A program made the position numbers and the translations under genes. DNA of 64,000 bases, taken from contig VHDF01000001.1 of assembly GCA_016871495.1 (NCBI GenBank), positions 1-64,000 on the forward strand, read 5' to 3'. The stretch comes from Verrucomicrobiota bacterium (GTDB lineage Bacteria > Verrucomicrobiota > Verrucomicrobiia > Limisphaerales > VHDF01). The notes below the pieces were generated by a model. That model was not told the DNA's origin. It did not search any database and worked only from the letters and a program-made list of their open reading frames with translations. This document shows positions 1-10,380 of this stretch, one piece after another (positions within the stretch are counted from its first letter, which is position 1; each line of letters opens with the position of its first letter).

Positions 1-1113
<1,113 letters not shown>

Positions 1114-1161
1114 GATGTAACAAGGGTAAGTTTGGCCCGGGTGGAGGTCAAGGTTGGTTGA

Positions 1162-1215
1162 ACCTCCCGACTCACTTGATGCTGAAGTTACTCATCATCA
1201 AGTGAGTCGGGAGGT
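1162..1215. repeat. Perfect 20-bp inverted repeat (hairpin, 14-nt loop)
   Basis: Arms ACCTCCCGACTCACTTGATG at 1162-1181 and its exact reverse complement at 1196-1215 flank a 14-base loop. It lies between the divergent thiC riboswitch and the thioredoxin-domain gene. There is no T-run on either side, so it is not a standard intrinsic terminator. It could be a short mobile palindrome, a transcription barrier or a protein site. Confidence 0.85.
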
Positions 1216-1470
1216 CTAACCGGATCATTCATACTGAGCTTGAATCCTCGACCGTTTGCCTCGTGAGGGCACGCGGCCTAAAATCGCGCCTGCCTCTGTG
1301 TTTGCAGGCCCGGTGTCCTCATCGGGCGTCCCGTGCATGAAATAGGCAGGTTAAAGCCCCAAAGCCACGGAATAGGGGCGATGACATCCGAGAGAGGACC
1401 ACGAATATTCTTGGTTCTGGACACGACCTCTCCGCTTTACCCTGAGCGGGTGGAGCGTAGATTGAGCCGG

Positions 1471-3732
1471 ATGCCGAATCGTTCAATCGCCTCCTTTCCA
1501 TCGGTGCTTTCCCGACCTCCCAAGCGGCCTGGGGCGCTTGCTTCTCGAACCGCAGCGCTTTGGCTCGCCCTCCTCGTGTCCTCCTGCCAGCCTCCTCCCT
1601 CGCCGAAGCCCACCCAATCCATGAGTTCGATTCCTCCAGCCTCGCATCCCAGCCGACGTCCCAATCAACTTTCTCAAGAGAAGTCGCCCTACCTGCTGCA
1701 ACACCAATTCAACCCGGTGGATTGGCTGCCATGGAGCTCCGAAGCCTTCCGCCTCGCCCGGGAATCAGGGAAGCCCCTCTTTCTCAGCATCGGTTATTCC
1801 ACCTGCCACTGGTGCCACGTGATGGAACGGGAGACATTTGAAAACAAATCGATCGCCTCCTTTCTCAACGCGCATTTCATCTCGATCAAGGTGGATCGTG
1901 AAGAAAGGCCGGACGTGGACAAAATCTACATGACCTACGTTCAATCGACGCAGGGAGGCGGCGGCTGGCCTTTGAATGTTTTTCTGACTCCAGATCTCAA
2001 GCCGTTCTATGGCGGCACCTACTTCCCGCCCGAGGCCAAGCTGGGCCGGCCCGGGTTTCGGCAGTTGCTCGAACACATTCACGAAATCTGGACCGAGCGA
2101 AAGGCGGACGTTTTCGCTTCCGCGTCGCAAACGCACGCTCAACTCCAGAAATTCACCGCGAGGGAGCCGGAGGCTGGTCGTGTTCTGACGTTGCGCGAAC
2201 TCGATCACGCCTTCGCCAAGTTCAAGGATGAATACGACGAAAAGCACGGAGGGTTCGGGAATGCCCCGAAGTTTCCACGACCGAGCCAGCCCGCTTTTAT
2301 GCTCAGGCAGGCAGTGCGGCGCCAAGATGACCGTGCTCTCCGCATGGTGTTGCACACCTGTGAACGAATGGCGGCCGGAGGGCTGCACGACCAACTCGGC
2401 GGCGGATTTTCCCGCTACTCCGTCGATCGGAAATGGCTCGTCCCGCACTTCGAAAAGATGCTCTATGACAACGCCCAACTCGCCGGCCTCTACCTCGACG
2501 CCTACCGCGTTTCGGGCCACCCGGGTCACGCGCAAACGGTTCGCCGGCTGCTTGAATACATTCGCCGGGACATGACGCATCCGGAGGGCGGGTTCTACTC
2601 CGCGGAAGACGCCGACAGCGAAGGCAAGGAAGGCAAATTCTATTGCTGGACGCTCGATGAGATCCGGACTTTGCTCGCCCCGGAGGAAGCCGCCCTCGCC
2701 ATCCGCTACTATGGCATCACCGCCGAAGGCAATTTTCACGATCATAGCGATCCCCAGGCGCTGGCGGGCCAAAACGTTCTTCACGTCGCGGACGCCCGGC
2801 TCTCCCCGGGCGAGGAACCCTTGCTCCAATCCGTCCAAGCCAAGCTCTTCTCGGCGCGCGCCAAGCGCGTTCGCCCGCATCGGGACGACAAGATCCTTTC
2901 TTCCTGGAACGGGTTGATGCTGGGAGCATGCGCCCGCGCCTACGCGATACTGGAGGAACCCGCCTATCTCGAAATGGCCCGCCGCAACCTGCGCTTTTTG
3001 CAACGCCGCCTTTGGGATCCGGATACAAAAACACTCTACCACCGCTGGCGCGAGGGGCACCGGGACGACGTTCAATTGCTCGACGCCTACGCCTTCCTCG
3101 CTTCCGGAGTCCTGGACTATTATCAAGCCACGCTGGAACCTTCGGCGCTGAGCTTCTGCGTCGAGTTGTGCGAGTCGATGTTGAAAGGATTTTTCGACGC
3201 GGCGAATGGCGGTTTTTGGCAAAGCGCCGGCCAGGCTTCCGATCTGATTCTCCGGCTCAAGGAGGACTACGACGGTGCCGAGCCGTCGGGAAACTCGGTG
3301 GCCACCGGGGTCTTGCTTCGGCTGGCCACCATCACGGAACGGCCGGATTTTCGCGAGGCCGCGGAGAAGACGCTGCGTCTGTTCGCCGACCGCCTGCAGG
3401 AACTGCCCCAGGCGGTGCCTCACCTCCTCCTCGCGCTCGATTTTTGGATCGATGTACCCCGCCGGGTGGTCGTCACCGGAAACCCCGCCGAACCGGGCAC
3501 CGCGCAGCTCTTGCGGAACATCCTTCAGGTTTACCAGCCCGGCATGGTCGTGCTGGGAACCACGGGTGCCGTTGAACCCTTCGCCAAGACCCTGCCCCTG
3601 GCCGGAGCCCCGCTCGCCTATGTCTGCACCGGCCAAACCTGCCAGGCGCCGACCCGGGATCCGGCCGCGCTCCGCTCACTCCTGATCGACAGCCCCACCG
3701 GGGGCGCGAACCGCTTGAAACCTCGGGATTAA
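1471..3732 (+). CDS. DUF255 / SSP411-type thioredoxin-domain protein with glycoside-hydrolase-like C-terminal part, probable lipoprotein
   Basis: The mature N-terminus begins with the family signature: [14 protein letters not shown], then NPVDW, then a thioredoxin-like [10 protein letters not shown] motif with a CxxC pair, DREERPDVD and [11 protein letters not shown]. The rest resembles the (alpha/alpha)6 barrel of N-acylglucosamine-2-epimerase/cellobiose-epimerase-like proteins ([40 protein letters not shown]). The family (SPATA20/YyaL) has no firmly established reaction. The start at 1471 is chosen because it gives a basic leader, a hydrophobic stretch and a lipobox-like LVSSC near residue 38. 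The frame is open upstream to 1333, so starts at 1333 or 1381 are possible, as is a cytoplasmic form starting at 1621. It stands alone and is divergent from thiC. Confidence 0.85.
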   Translation: MPNRSIASFPSVLSRPPKRPGALASRTAALWLALLVSSCQPPPSPKPTQSMSSIPPASHPSRRPNQLSQEKSPYLLQHQFNPVDWLPWSSEAFRLARESGKPLFLSIGYSTCHWCHVMERETFENKSIASFLNAHFISIKVDREERPDVDKIYMTYVQSTQGGGGWPLNVFLTPDLKPFYGGTYFPPEAKLGRPGFRQLLEHIHEIWTERKADVFASASQTHAQLQKFTAREPEAGRVLTLRELDHAFAKFKDEYDEKHGGFGNAPKFPRPSQPAFMLRQAVRRQDDRALRMVLHTCERMAAGGLHDQLGGGFSRYSVDRKWLVPHFEKMLYDNAQLAGLYLDAYRVSGHPGHAQTVRRLLEYIRRDMTHPEGGFYSAEDADSEGKEGKFYCWTLDEIRTLLAPEEAALAIRYYGITAEGNFHDHSDPQALAGQNVLHVADARLSPGEEPLLQSVQAKLFSARAKRVRPHRDDKILSSWNGLMLGACARAYAILEEPAYLEMARRNLRFLQRRLWDPDTKTLYHRWREGHRDDVQLLDAYAFLASGVLDYYQATLEPSALSFCVELCESMLKGFFDAANGGFWQSAGQASDLILRLKEDYDGAEPSGNSVATGVLLRLATITERPDFREAAEKTLRLFADRLQELPQAVPHLLLALDFWIDVPRRVVVTGNPAEPGTAQLLRNILQVYQPGMVVLGTTGAVEPFAKTLPLAGAPLAYVCTGQTCQAPTRDPAALRSLLIDSPTGGANRLKPRD

Positions 3733-3817
3733 CCGCGCATCCCTTCTTGGTCCCCGCCCCCCCCCTCAGGGCTCGTGACGATTTCGCTTGCGACCTCGCG
3801 GAACAATTGATGCACAT

Positions 3818-3837
3818 ATTTCTGTCATTACAGAAAT
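3818..3837. promoter_or_regulatory. Short inverted repeat upstream of small membrane protein gene
   Basis: ATTTCTGT at 3818-3825 and ACAGAAAT at 3830-3837 form perfect 8-bp arms around CATT. The site sits about 20 bases before the ATG at 3859, in an AT-richer patch. It could be an operator or a small mRNA hairpin over the leader. No regulator can be assigned from the sequence. Confidence 0.35.
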
Positions 3838-3858
3838 GACAAGCACGAAAGGCATCTT

Positions 3859-4290
3859 ATGAATCCTGAGAATCCAACCGTCGCGGCGGGCGACTACGTC
3901 GTTCATACCTACCTCGCCTACCTCCTCATCAGCGTCGCCCTCACGGTCTGGGTGGCGCGCATGATCCATAAGAACGGACGCATTTTTCTCGTGGACAGCT
4001 TCCTCGGGAATGAGCCCCTGGCCGATTCCGTCAATCACTTGCTCGTCGTCGGCTTCTCCTTGATCAACGTGGGCTTCGTCACCCTGGCGCTGAAATCGAA
4101 TGACCCGGTGGATACCACCCGCGTTGCCGTCGAAGCGCTGAGCCTGAAGGTGGGGCGCGTCTTGTTGGTCCTCGGCGCGATGCACTTCTTCAACCTCTAC
4201 GTCTTCTCGAGGATGCGAAAGCGCGCCCTGCTGAACAAGACACCTCCGCCACTTCCCACCACTCTGGGCGCCAAAATGAACCCGGTCTGA
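3859..4290 (+). CDS. Small membrane protein, three predicted TM segments
   Basis: I do not recognise the family. The 143-residue protein has three hydrophobic helices, at about residues 17-35, 60-78 and 98-116. The loops contain basic residues and there is a short basic/proline-rich C-terminal tail (RMRKRALLNKTPPPLP). The segment VDSFLGNEPLADSVNHLLVVGF separates helices 1 and 2. It lies between the DUF255 gene and the Tat-exported lactonase, each with its own spacing of roughly 90-130 bases, so no operon link is clear. The ATG at 3859 is the only good start and follows an AAAGG-like ribosome site. The function is unknown. Confidence 0.75.
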   Translation: MNPENPTVAAGDYVVHTYLAYLLISVALTVWVARMIHKNGRIFLVDSFLGNEPLADSVNHLLVVGFSLINVGFVTLALKSNDPVDTTRVAVEALSLKVGRVLLVLGAMHFFNLYVFSRMRKRALLNKTPPPLPTTLGAKMNPV

Positions 4291-4379
4291 GTCCAATCCG
4301 TGCTTGCCTGTTTTGACGCTCACACCTGAAACTCAGGCGTCCCAAGCAAACTTGTCCGCCGCCATCGCTTTGCTGCCCT

Positions 4380-5492
4380 ATGAATCCTAAACCCCACCCT
4401 GCCACACCCGATCGGCGCGCCTTTCTCAAAGCTTCCGCCCTCGGCGCCCTCTCCACAGCCCTGCTTCCATCCTCCGCCAGCGCCCAGGCCGCTCGCGACT
4501 GGACCGGTGTCATTCCAATGCGCTATCCGGATCCGGATCTGGTTTCGCTTGATCCGCGTTTCGACAAATACAAATTAGGCAACACGCCAGTCCAGCGGTT
4601 GTACCATGACCCAAACATGCTCTGGGCCGAAGGACCCGCCTGGAATGGAGTGGGCCGCTACCTGCTCTGGAGCGACATCCCCAACGACGTGCAATTGCGC
4701 TGGATCGAGGACGACGGACGCGTCACCACCTTCCGCAGTCCCGCCGGCAACAGCAACGGCAACACCTTCGACTTTGAAGGACGCCAAATCAGTTGCGAAC
4801 ACGGCAACCGCCGGGTCGTCCGCTACGAATACAACGGTCGCGTGACGGTCCTGGCGGACCGCTTCAACGGCAAGCCGTTCAACGCCCCGAACGACGCCAT
4901 CGTGCATCCCGACGGCGGCATCTGGTTCACGGATCCGGGCTACGGCAGCATGATGAATTATGAAGGCTGGAAAGGCGCCCTCGAATTGAAGGAAGCCGTC
5001 TATCGGATCGATCCCAAGTCGGGCAAGATCGAAAAGGTCACCGACGAAATCGAAAAGCCGAATGGCCTCTGCTTTTCCCACGATTACCAGAAACTTTATG
5101 TCGCCGACACCGGAGCGCCGCGGAACATCAAGGTCTGGGACATCGCAGGCTCCACCCAACTCAAAAACGGCAAAGTCTTCGTCAACATGGCGATGCAACC
5201 CCGGTCCATCAAAGGACGAGATGGCAACTTCACGGTCGGCGGCCAGGGCGGCTCGGACGGCATTCGTTGCGACGTGGACGGCAACGTCTGGGCCTCGGCG
5301 GGATGGCACGGGGCCGGCTTCGACGGGGTCCATATCTTCGCTCCCGACGGCACGCGCATCGGCATGATTCTCCTTCCCGAAATTTGCTCCAACCTTTGCT
5401 TCGGAGGCAAAAAGCGCAACCGGCTTTTCATGACCGGCAGCTCCTCACTCTACGCCGTCTACGTGGAAACCCAGGGCGCCCATATCACTTGA
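4380..5492 (+). CDS. SMP-30/gluconolactonase/LRE family protein with Tat signal
   Basis: The N-terminus has a twin-arginine signal (DRRAFLKASALGALSTALL, then a SASAQA cleavage region), so export as a folded protein through Tat is expected; tatA and tatC are elsewhere in this window. The body is a six-bladed SMP-30-like propeller with typical segments: LWAEGPAWNGVGRYLLWSDI, PNDAIVHPDGGIWFTDPGYG, EKPNGLCFSHDYQKLYVADT and SDGIRCDVDGNVWASA. The conserved Glu, Asn and Asp metal ligands of the family (EGP, PND, SDG regions) are present. Such enzymes hydrolyse sugar lactones such as gluconolactone; the substrate here is unknown. The TGA stop overlaps the TTG start of rsmH, so the two may be translationally coupled. 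Confidence 0.9.
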   Translation: MNPKPHPATPDRRAFLKASALGALSTALLPSSASAQAARDWTGVIPMRYPDPDLVSLDPRFDKYKLGNTPVQRLYHDPNMLWAEGPAWNGVGRYLLWSDIPNDVQLRWIEDDGRVTTFRSPAGNSNGNTFDFEGRQISCEHGNRRVVRYEYNGRVTVLADRFNGKPFNAPNDAIVHPDGGIWFTDPGYGSMMNYEGWKGALELKEAVYRIDPKSGKIEKVTDEIEKPNGLCFSHDYQKLYVADTGAPRNIKVWDIAGSTQLKNGKVFVNMAMQPRSIKGRDGNFTVGGQGGSDGIRCDVDGNVWASAGWHGAGFDGVHIFAPDGTRIGMILLPEICSNLCFGGKKRNRLFMTGSSSLYAVYVETQGAHIT

Positions 5493-6607
5493 GCGAACCC
5501 CTGCCTCCGCCATCTTCGTCCGCCCCGCACGCAGGTGATTCGGCGCCCCGGCGGCGGAGACCGCGCTATTCAGGGAAATACCCGAGACGATTCGAGGACA
5601 AGTACAAGGAACACCAGCCGGATCGATTCGGTGACACGGTGGCCATAGTGCTGGCCAGCGGCAAGACACCCGCTGGCACCCACCGTCCGATCATGGTCTC
5701 CGAAACGCTGGACGCGCTCCGCCCTCGTCCAGGTGAAATCTTCGTCGATGGCACGCTTGGATACGGCGGCCACGCCTTGGCCATTCTCCCGAAACTGGTG
5801 CCGGGAGGAAAACTGATCGGGATCGACGCGGACCCCATCGAGCTTCAGAAAACCGAGAGCCGATTAAGGGAACAAGCATGGAGTGAAGACCTTGCCGTCA
5901 TCCGGCGCAGCAACTTTGCCGGACTTCCTCAGGTGCTGGCTGCGCTGGGCATTGAAGCGGTGGATGGACTGCTCGTGGATCTCGGCGTGTCATCAATGCA
6001 ACTGGACAATCCGGCCCGGGGATTCTCCGCCAAGTTCGACGGCCCGCTCGACATGAGAATGAATCCGGCCAGAGGCTATCCCGCTTCAGCACTCCTCGCG
6101 AAGTCCTCCCCGGCCTCTCTCCAGCTTTTGTTGGAGTCGCACGCTGACGAACCGCACGCCGCCTTGCTCGCTTCCGAATTGGCTGGACGAAACTTCTCGA
6201 GCACCATGGCCTTGGCGGACGCGATCCGGACGGTTCATGTCCGAGTCTCCAAAGCGGATCAGGACGCTTCGATTCGCCGGGTATTTCAGGCACTGCGCAT
6301 CGAGGTGAACGACGAGTTTTCGGCTTTGGAAACCCTGTTGCGCTTCCTGCCAGGGCTGTTGCGCCCGGGCGGTCGAGCCGCGATTTTGACCTTTCATTCG
6401 GGGGAAGACCGCCGGGTGAAGAAAGCCTTTCTTGCGGGCAAGTCCGGCGGCTGGTTCGACGACATCGCGCCAGAACCAGTCCGCCCCTCGACCGAGGAAC
6501 GCCGGGACAATCCCCGTTCGACTTCGGCTAAACTTCGGTGGGCGCGGCGTTCGACTCGCCTCCCGGAGGATCCGGTTGTTTCCGTTCCCCATCCATCCCT
6601 GAAATAA
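5489..6607 (+). CDS. rsmH: 16S rRNA (cytosine(1402)-N(4))-methyltransferase RsmH
   Basis: This is the SAM-dependent enzyme that methylates N4 of C1402 in the ribosomal P-site. Motifs include THRPIMVSETLDAL, VDGTLGYGGHA (SAM-binding glycine loop), GIDADP, LLVDLGVSSMQLDNPARGFS, DGPLDMRMNP and AILTFHSGEDRRVKKAF. No ATG lies between the SMP-30 stop and residue 69, and starting at the internal ATG (5694) would cut off the conserved HRPIMV segment. I therefore choose the TTG at 5489, which overlaps the previous stop as TTGA and gives 372 residues. The N-terminal 60 residues are proline-rich then basic (RRRRPRYSGKYPRRFEDKYKE), an extension absent from typical RsmH. It is not in a canonical mraZ-rsmH-ftsL division cluster: the next gene is an EPS gene. 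Confidence 0.9.
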   Translation: MSEPLPPPSSSAPHAGDSAPRRRRPRYSGKYPRRFEDKYKEHQPDRFGDTVAIVLASGKTPAGTHRPIMVSETLDALRPRPGEIFVDGTLGYGGHALAILPKLVPGGKLIGIDADPIELQKTESRLREQAWSEDLAVIRRSNFAGLPQVLAALGIEAVDGLLVDLGVSSMQLDNPARGFSAKFDGPLDMRMNPARGYPASALLAKSSPASLQLLLESHADEPHAALLASELAGRNFSSTMALADAIRTVHVRVSKADQDASIRRVFQALRIEVNDEFSALETLLRFLPGLLRPGGRAAILTFHSGEDRRVKKAFLAGKSGGWFDDIAPEPVRPSTEERRDNPRSTSAKLRWARRSTRLPEDPVVSVPHPSLK

Positions 6608-6747
6608 CCGGCACTCCGGCCAGCGTGAGGGGGCCATGGGCTCGACCGATTCATGAATCGGCTCGTGGAACGGCTTCTCCCGCTCACCGTCTGCTCACCT
6701 CAAATTTCCTTCGCCCGCGCCCGCGCCTGTCTTAACCTGCGCGCACG

Positions 6748-8163
6748 ATGAGTCTTGAGGACCGGTTGTATCCCCTGCTCGGCCTGTACGAACGCCTTCC
6801 CGAAAGCGTTCGCCAGGGGTTGGGCTGGTGTTACCGCCGGCTCCCGGCCCGCATGCGCTGGGGACGGTCCTATCTCGATTTTCGGCGGCTGGCAGAGGAA
6901 TCGGAATCCTGGAACGCGGAGGAAATCGAAGCGTACCAGATCAAACAGCTCCGGCGCACCCTGCATCACGCCATGAGCACCTGCCCCTACTATCAGAGCG
7001 CGTTCCTGCAAGCGGGCTTCAAACCCGAACATCTCCAAAATCTCCGCCAGCTTTCCATTTGTCCCACCCTCGAGAAACGCAACCTGATCGACCACCTTCC
7101 CAACCTGGTGTCGAGAGAGGTTCCAGAATCCAAACGCCTTTATATCACCACCGGAGGCTCCACCGGAGTGCCCGCCGGCTTCTATCTCGAAAAGGGTGTC
7201 AGCCGCCCCAAAGAACAGGCGTTTCTTGAAGCCATGTGGAGACGGGCGGGCTACGAGGATGGACTGAAACTCGCCGTGATCCGCGGGCACGTCACGAGTT
7301 CCGATTCCAAAGGCCGTATCGTTTCCCACGACCCAACCCGCAACTGGCTGATGCTCTCCTCCTACCATCTCATGGAGGACCGCCTGTCCGAGTACCTTGA
7401 AGCCCTCGAAACATTCCGTCCGGAAATGTTGCACGCCTATCCTTCCGCGGCCCTGCAACTGGCCGAGTTTCTTGAACGTCACGGACAATCCTGGCGCATT
7501 CCATTGCGGGCGGTGCTCTGCGGGTCGGAACGTCTGACCCTCCCTCAGAAACGCATGTTGGAGCGCGTGTTCGGCTGCCGCGTTTACCGGTGGTACGGCC
7601 ATGCCGAACGCGTGGTGTTGGCCGGCGAAGGGCGAAAAAGCGAGTGGTTCCACTTTTTTCCGGCCTACGGCCTGGTCGAATTCGGCCCCCCCGACGAGGA
7701 AGGTTTGCGGGAAATCATCGGCACCTCGTTCCACAACCAGGCCATGCCTCTCATTCGATACCGAACAGGCGATCTCGCGCGACTGGCGGAGGATTCGGAT
7801 TCAGTCCGGCGCGAATGGCCCTGGCCGGCCGTCGTGGAAGTGGTGGGGCGGGATCAAGAATTCCTCCTCGGCGCCCACGGGCGCAGGATCAGCCTGACGG
7901 CCTTCAATATGCACGACGACGTTTTCGACGGGCTCTATGCGGTGCAGTTCTTCCAGGAGGAGCCCGGAAAGGTGGAATTTCGCTTCGTGCCCGGCCCCCA
8001 GTTTCACCGGTCGCGCCTGGAGCGCGTCGAACAAGGCATCCGGCGCAAGCTCGGCGACGACTTTCAACTCGTGCTGCGCGAGGTCAAGGAAGTGGAGAAA
8101 ACGGCGCGAGGCAAACACCGCTGGCTGGTCAGCACATTGCCGGGCGCCGGTTTACGCAGTTGA
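6748..8163 (+). CDS. CapK/phenylacetate-CoA-ligase-like adenylate-forming protein
   Basis: The 471-residue protein resembles CapK/PaaK-like members of the adenylate-forming superfamily found in capsule and EPS clusters. Visible features are YITTGGSTGVPAGFYLEKG (the P-loop-like STG motif), a tyrosine-rich CPYYQSAF segment, AVLCGSERLTLPQKRMLE, YRWYGHAERV, PLIRYRTGDLARL and a C-terminal basic KEVEKTARGKHRWLV segment like the A10 region. By family it would activate a carboxylate with ATP, perhaps to decorate the polymer, but CapK proteins have no settled reaction. It is the first gene of the co-directional EPS locus, 140 bases after rsmH and 38 bases before the dehydrogenase fusion. Confidence 0.85.
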   Translation: MSLEDRLYPLLGLYERLPESVRQGLGWCYRRLPARMRWGRSYLDFRRLAEESESWNAEEIEAYQIKQLRRTLHHAMSTCPYYQSAFLQAGFKPEHLQNLRQLSICPTLEKRNLIDHLPNLVSREVPESKRLYITTGGSTGVPAGFYLEKGVSRPKEQAFLEAMWRRAGYEDGLKLAVIRGHVTSSDSKGRIVSHDPTRNWLMLSSYHLMEDRLSEYLEALETFRPEMLHAYPSAALQLAEFLERHGQSWRIPLRAVLCGSERLTLPQKRMLERVFGCRVYRWYGHAERVVLAGEGRKSEWFHFFPAYGLVEFGPPDEEGLREIIGTSFHNQAMPLIRYRTGDLARLAEDSDSVRREWPWPAVVEVVGRDQEFLLGAHGRRISLTAFNMHDDVFDGLYAVQFFQEEPGKVEFRFVPGPQFHRSRLERVEQGIRRKLGDDFQLVLREVKEVEKTARGKHRWLVSTLPGAGLRS

Positions 8164-8201
8164 CCCCAAGGGGACAAGACGGTTAATCCCACCCAGCTTT
8201 C

Positions 8202-10379
8202 GTGAAACAAATCGCGCAATACCAGGACGGGCGGCTCGAACTCCAGGAAGTGCCGTTGCCCGCCCTTCCTCCCGGAGGGGTGCTCGTGCGCACGACCCAT
8301 TCCGTCATCAGCATCGGCACCGAGAAGATGAAGGTCGAGCAGGCTCGCATGAATCTCCTGCAAAAAGCCCGCGCCCGTCCCGATCAAGTCCGCAAGGTGC
8401 TCGACACCGCCCGCAATTTGGGATGGAAAAACGCGCTCGAAAAAGTCCGCAACCGGCTGGAGACCCCAACCCCCCTCGGCTACAGCGCAGCCGGAATCAT
8501 CGAGGCGGTGGATCCACTCAACACGCGTTTTCGCGTCGGCGACCGCGTGGCTTGTGCCGGAGCGGAATGCGCCTTTCATGCCGAATGGATCGCGCTGCCC
8601 GATTTGCTGGTGGCAAAAATTCCCGACCGCGTCGAAGGCTGGCAAGCCTCCTACACCACCCTCGCGGCCATCGCCATGCAAGCTGTGCGCCAGGCCGAGC
8701 CATCCCTCGGCGACCGGTTCTTGGTCATGGGCCAGGGGCTCATCGGCTTGCTCATCACCAACCTTCTCCAGTTGGCCGGGGCGCGCGTGCTTGCCGTGGA
8801 TCTTCAAGCGGCCCGCGAAAAATACGCCCGCCTCGCCGGAGCCGAACGTTTTGTCATTCCCGGCGCTCAAAATCTGCCGGATTGCGTCCGGGATTGGACC
8901 GAGGGCATGGGGGTCGATGCCGCAATCGTCTGCACCGCCACTCAAAGCAACGCCCCCATCGAGCAGTCCGCCGAAGCGCTGCGTGACCGCGGACGTCTCG
9001 TCGATGTGGGCATCACCAAGATCGAACTGCCCTGGAAGATTTTTTACGAGAAAGAGCTCGAAGTGCGTTTTTCCCGTTCCTACGGACCCGGACGCTATGA
9101 TCCGTCGTATGAATGGGGCGGACACGATTACCCCGTCGGCTATGTTCGCTGGACCGAACAGCGGAATTTCGACGCGTGCCTTCATCTCATGGCGACAGGA
9201 GGCCTCAAATTGGCCGAACTGACCACGAAGCGGGCGCCGTTCGAGAATGCCCTCGAAATCTATGCCGCGCTCGGCAACCCCGGAACCGAAGACATTGGCG
9301 TGGTCCTGGAATATCGGCCCGGGAAGGCATCCCTTTCAGAGGCGAAACCGGGGGCTCCGGCGCGAAACCTGGAAACGCGAAAGGAATCGAAACTCGACTC
9401 AGCCTGTTCGGTGGTGGATGTCATCGGAGCGGGAAATTTCGCCCGCACCATGTTGCTGCCGCATCTCAAGGGCCGTGTGGAACTCGGCTGGGTGGTGAAT
9501 CAAACCTCGCTCAGCGCCAACCACGTTCGGACCAAATTCGGATTCGCGTCGGCAGGCACCGATCCCGCGCAAGCTCTGAGCGCCGCGGGCCGGCGAGCGG
9601 TCTTGATCGCGACCCGTCATCATCTGCATGAACAGCATGTCGTGGCCGCGTTGACCGCTGGACGCCCCGTGTTTGTCGAAAAGCCCCTCTGCCTCACCCT
9701 GGCGGAACTGAGATCCATCGACCGGACCGTCCAGGATCGCCAAGGGCATGTCCAGGTCGGCTTCAACCGGCGCTTCGCCCCGGCCAGCCTGGAACTCCAA
9801 CGCGCCCTGGCTCGTTGTCCCGGCCCGAAATCGGCAACCTTCCTCGTCAATGCCGGAAGGCTCGATCCCCAGCATTGGTACGCCCATCCGGCGGAAAGCG
9901 GCGGACGTGTTTTGGGCGAGGCCTGCCATTTCTTCGATTACCTGTGTTTTCTGCTCGGCTCGCCGGTGCGACGCGTCACCGCCCAGCCCATCGGCCCTGT
10001 CGGAGGGCGCCTGCCCTTTCCGGACAGCATCGCGGCGCAGATCGAATTTGCCGATGGATCGAGCGGCCAATTGATCTATTCGGGCGACGGAGATTCGTCC
10101 TTTCCGAAGGAGTCGCTCACCGTTTTTGCATCGGGCTTGGTGGGACGCATCGAGAATTTTCAAGAACTCACCCTCCACTCCGGACGCAAAGAGCGCCGTT
10201 TTCGCTACACATCCAAGGGCCATGCGGAGCAAATGGCCTCGTGGCTTGCCTTCCTCTCCGGGCACGCGGAGCCACCCCTGCCCTATGCGGTCGCAAGGGA
10301 GAGCATGCGACTGACCTTCGCCGCGCTGGAATCCATCCGATCCTCGGCCCCCGTCGAAATGGATCGCTTCGAGGCTTAG
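8202..10379 (+). CDS. Bi-domain oxidoreductase: zinc-type alcohol dehydrogenase fused to Gfo/Idh/MocA oxidoreductase
   Basis: The start is GTG at 8202. Residues 1 to about 365 form an MDR/alcohol-dehydrogenase-like domain (GTEKMKVEQAR, TPLGYSAAGIIEAV, FRVGDRVACAG, a GQGLIGLL nucleotide loop, RGRLVDVGI). From about residue 400 a second Rossmann domain begins with VVDVIGAGNFARTMLLPHL and carries the Gfo/Idh/MocA landmark VFVEKPLCLT and a substrate region with HWYAHPAESGGRVLGEACHFFDYL. Fusions of this type occur in surface-polysaccharide clusters, where they are thought to modify a nucleotide sugar or an inositol/sugar acid; the substrate is not known. The stop lies one base before the heparinase-like start, so the genes are probably cotranscribed. 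Confidence 0.88.
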   Translation: MKQIAQYQDGRLELQEVPLPALPPGGVLVRTTHSVISIGTEKMKVEQARMNLLQKARARPDQVRKVLDTARNLGWKNALEKVRNRLETPTPLGYSAAGIIEAVDPLNTRFRVGDRVACAGAECAFHAEWIALPDLLVAKIPDRVEGWQASYTTLAAIAMQAVRQAEPSLGDRFLVMGQGLIGLLITNLLQLAGARVLAVDLQAAREKYARLAGAERFVIPGAQNLPDCVRDWTEGMGVDAAIVCTATQSNAPIEQSAEALRDRGRLVDVGITKIELPWKIFYEKELEVRFSRSYGPGRYDPSYEWGGHDYPVGYVRWTEQRNFDACLHLMATGGLKLAELTTKRAPFENALEIYAALGNPGTEDIGVVLEYRPGKASLSEAKPGAPARNLETRKESKLDSACSVVDVIGAGNFARTMLLPHLKGRVELGWVVNQTSLSANHVRTKFGFASAGTDPAQALSAAGRRAVLIATRHHLHEQHVVAALTAGRPVFVEKPLCLTLAELRSIDRTVQDRQGHVQVGFNRRFAPASLELQRALARCPGPKSATFLVNAGRLDPQHWYAHPAESGGRVLGEACHFFDYLCFLLGSPVRRVTAQPIGPVGGRLPFPDSIAAQIEFADGSSGQLIYSGDGDSSFPKESLTVFASGLVGRIENFQELTLHSGRKERRFRYTSKGHAEQMASWLAFLSGHAEPPLPYAVARESMRLTFAALESIRSSAPVEMDRFEA

Positions 10380-10380
10380 C

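Noticed and set aside
1765-3636. Long open frame on the minus strand (623 codons) opposite the DUF255 gene
   Set aside because: Its translation matches no domain and mirrors the well-supported plus-strand protein; it is a GC-rich antisense frame.
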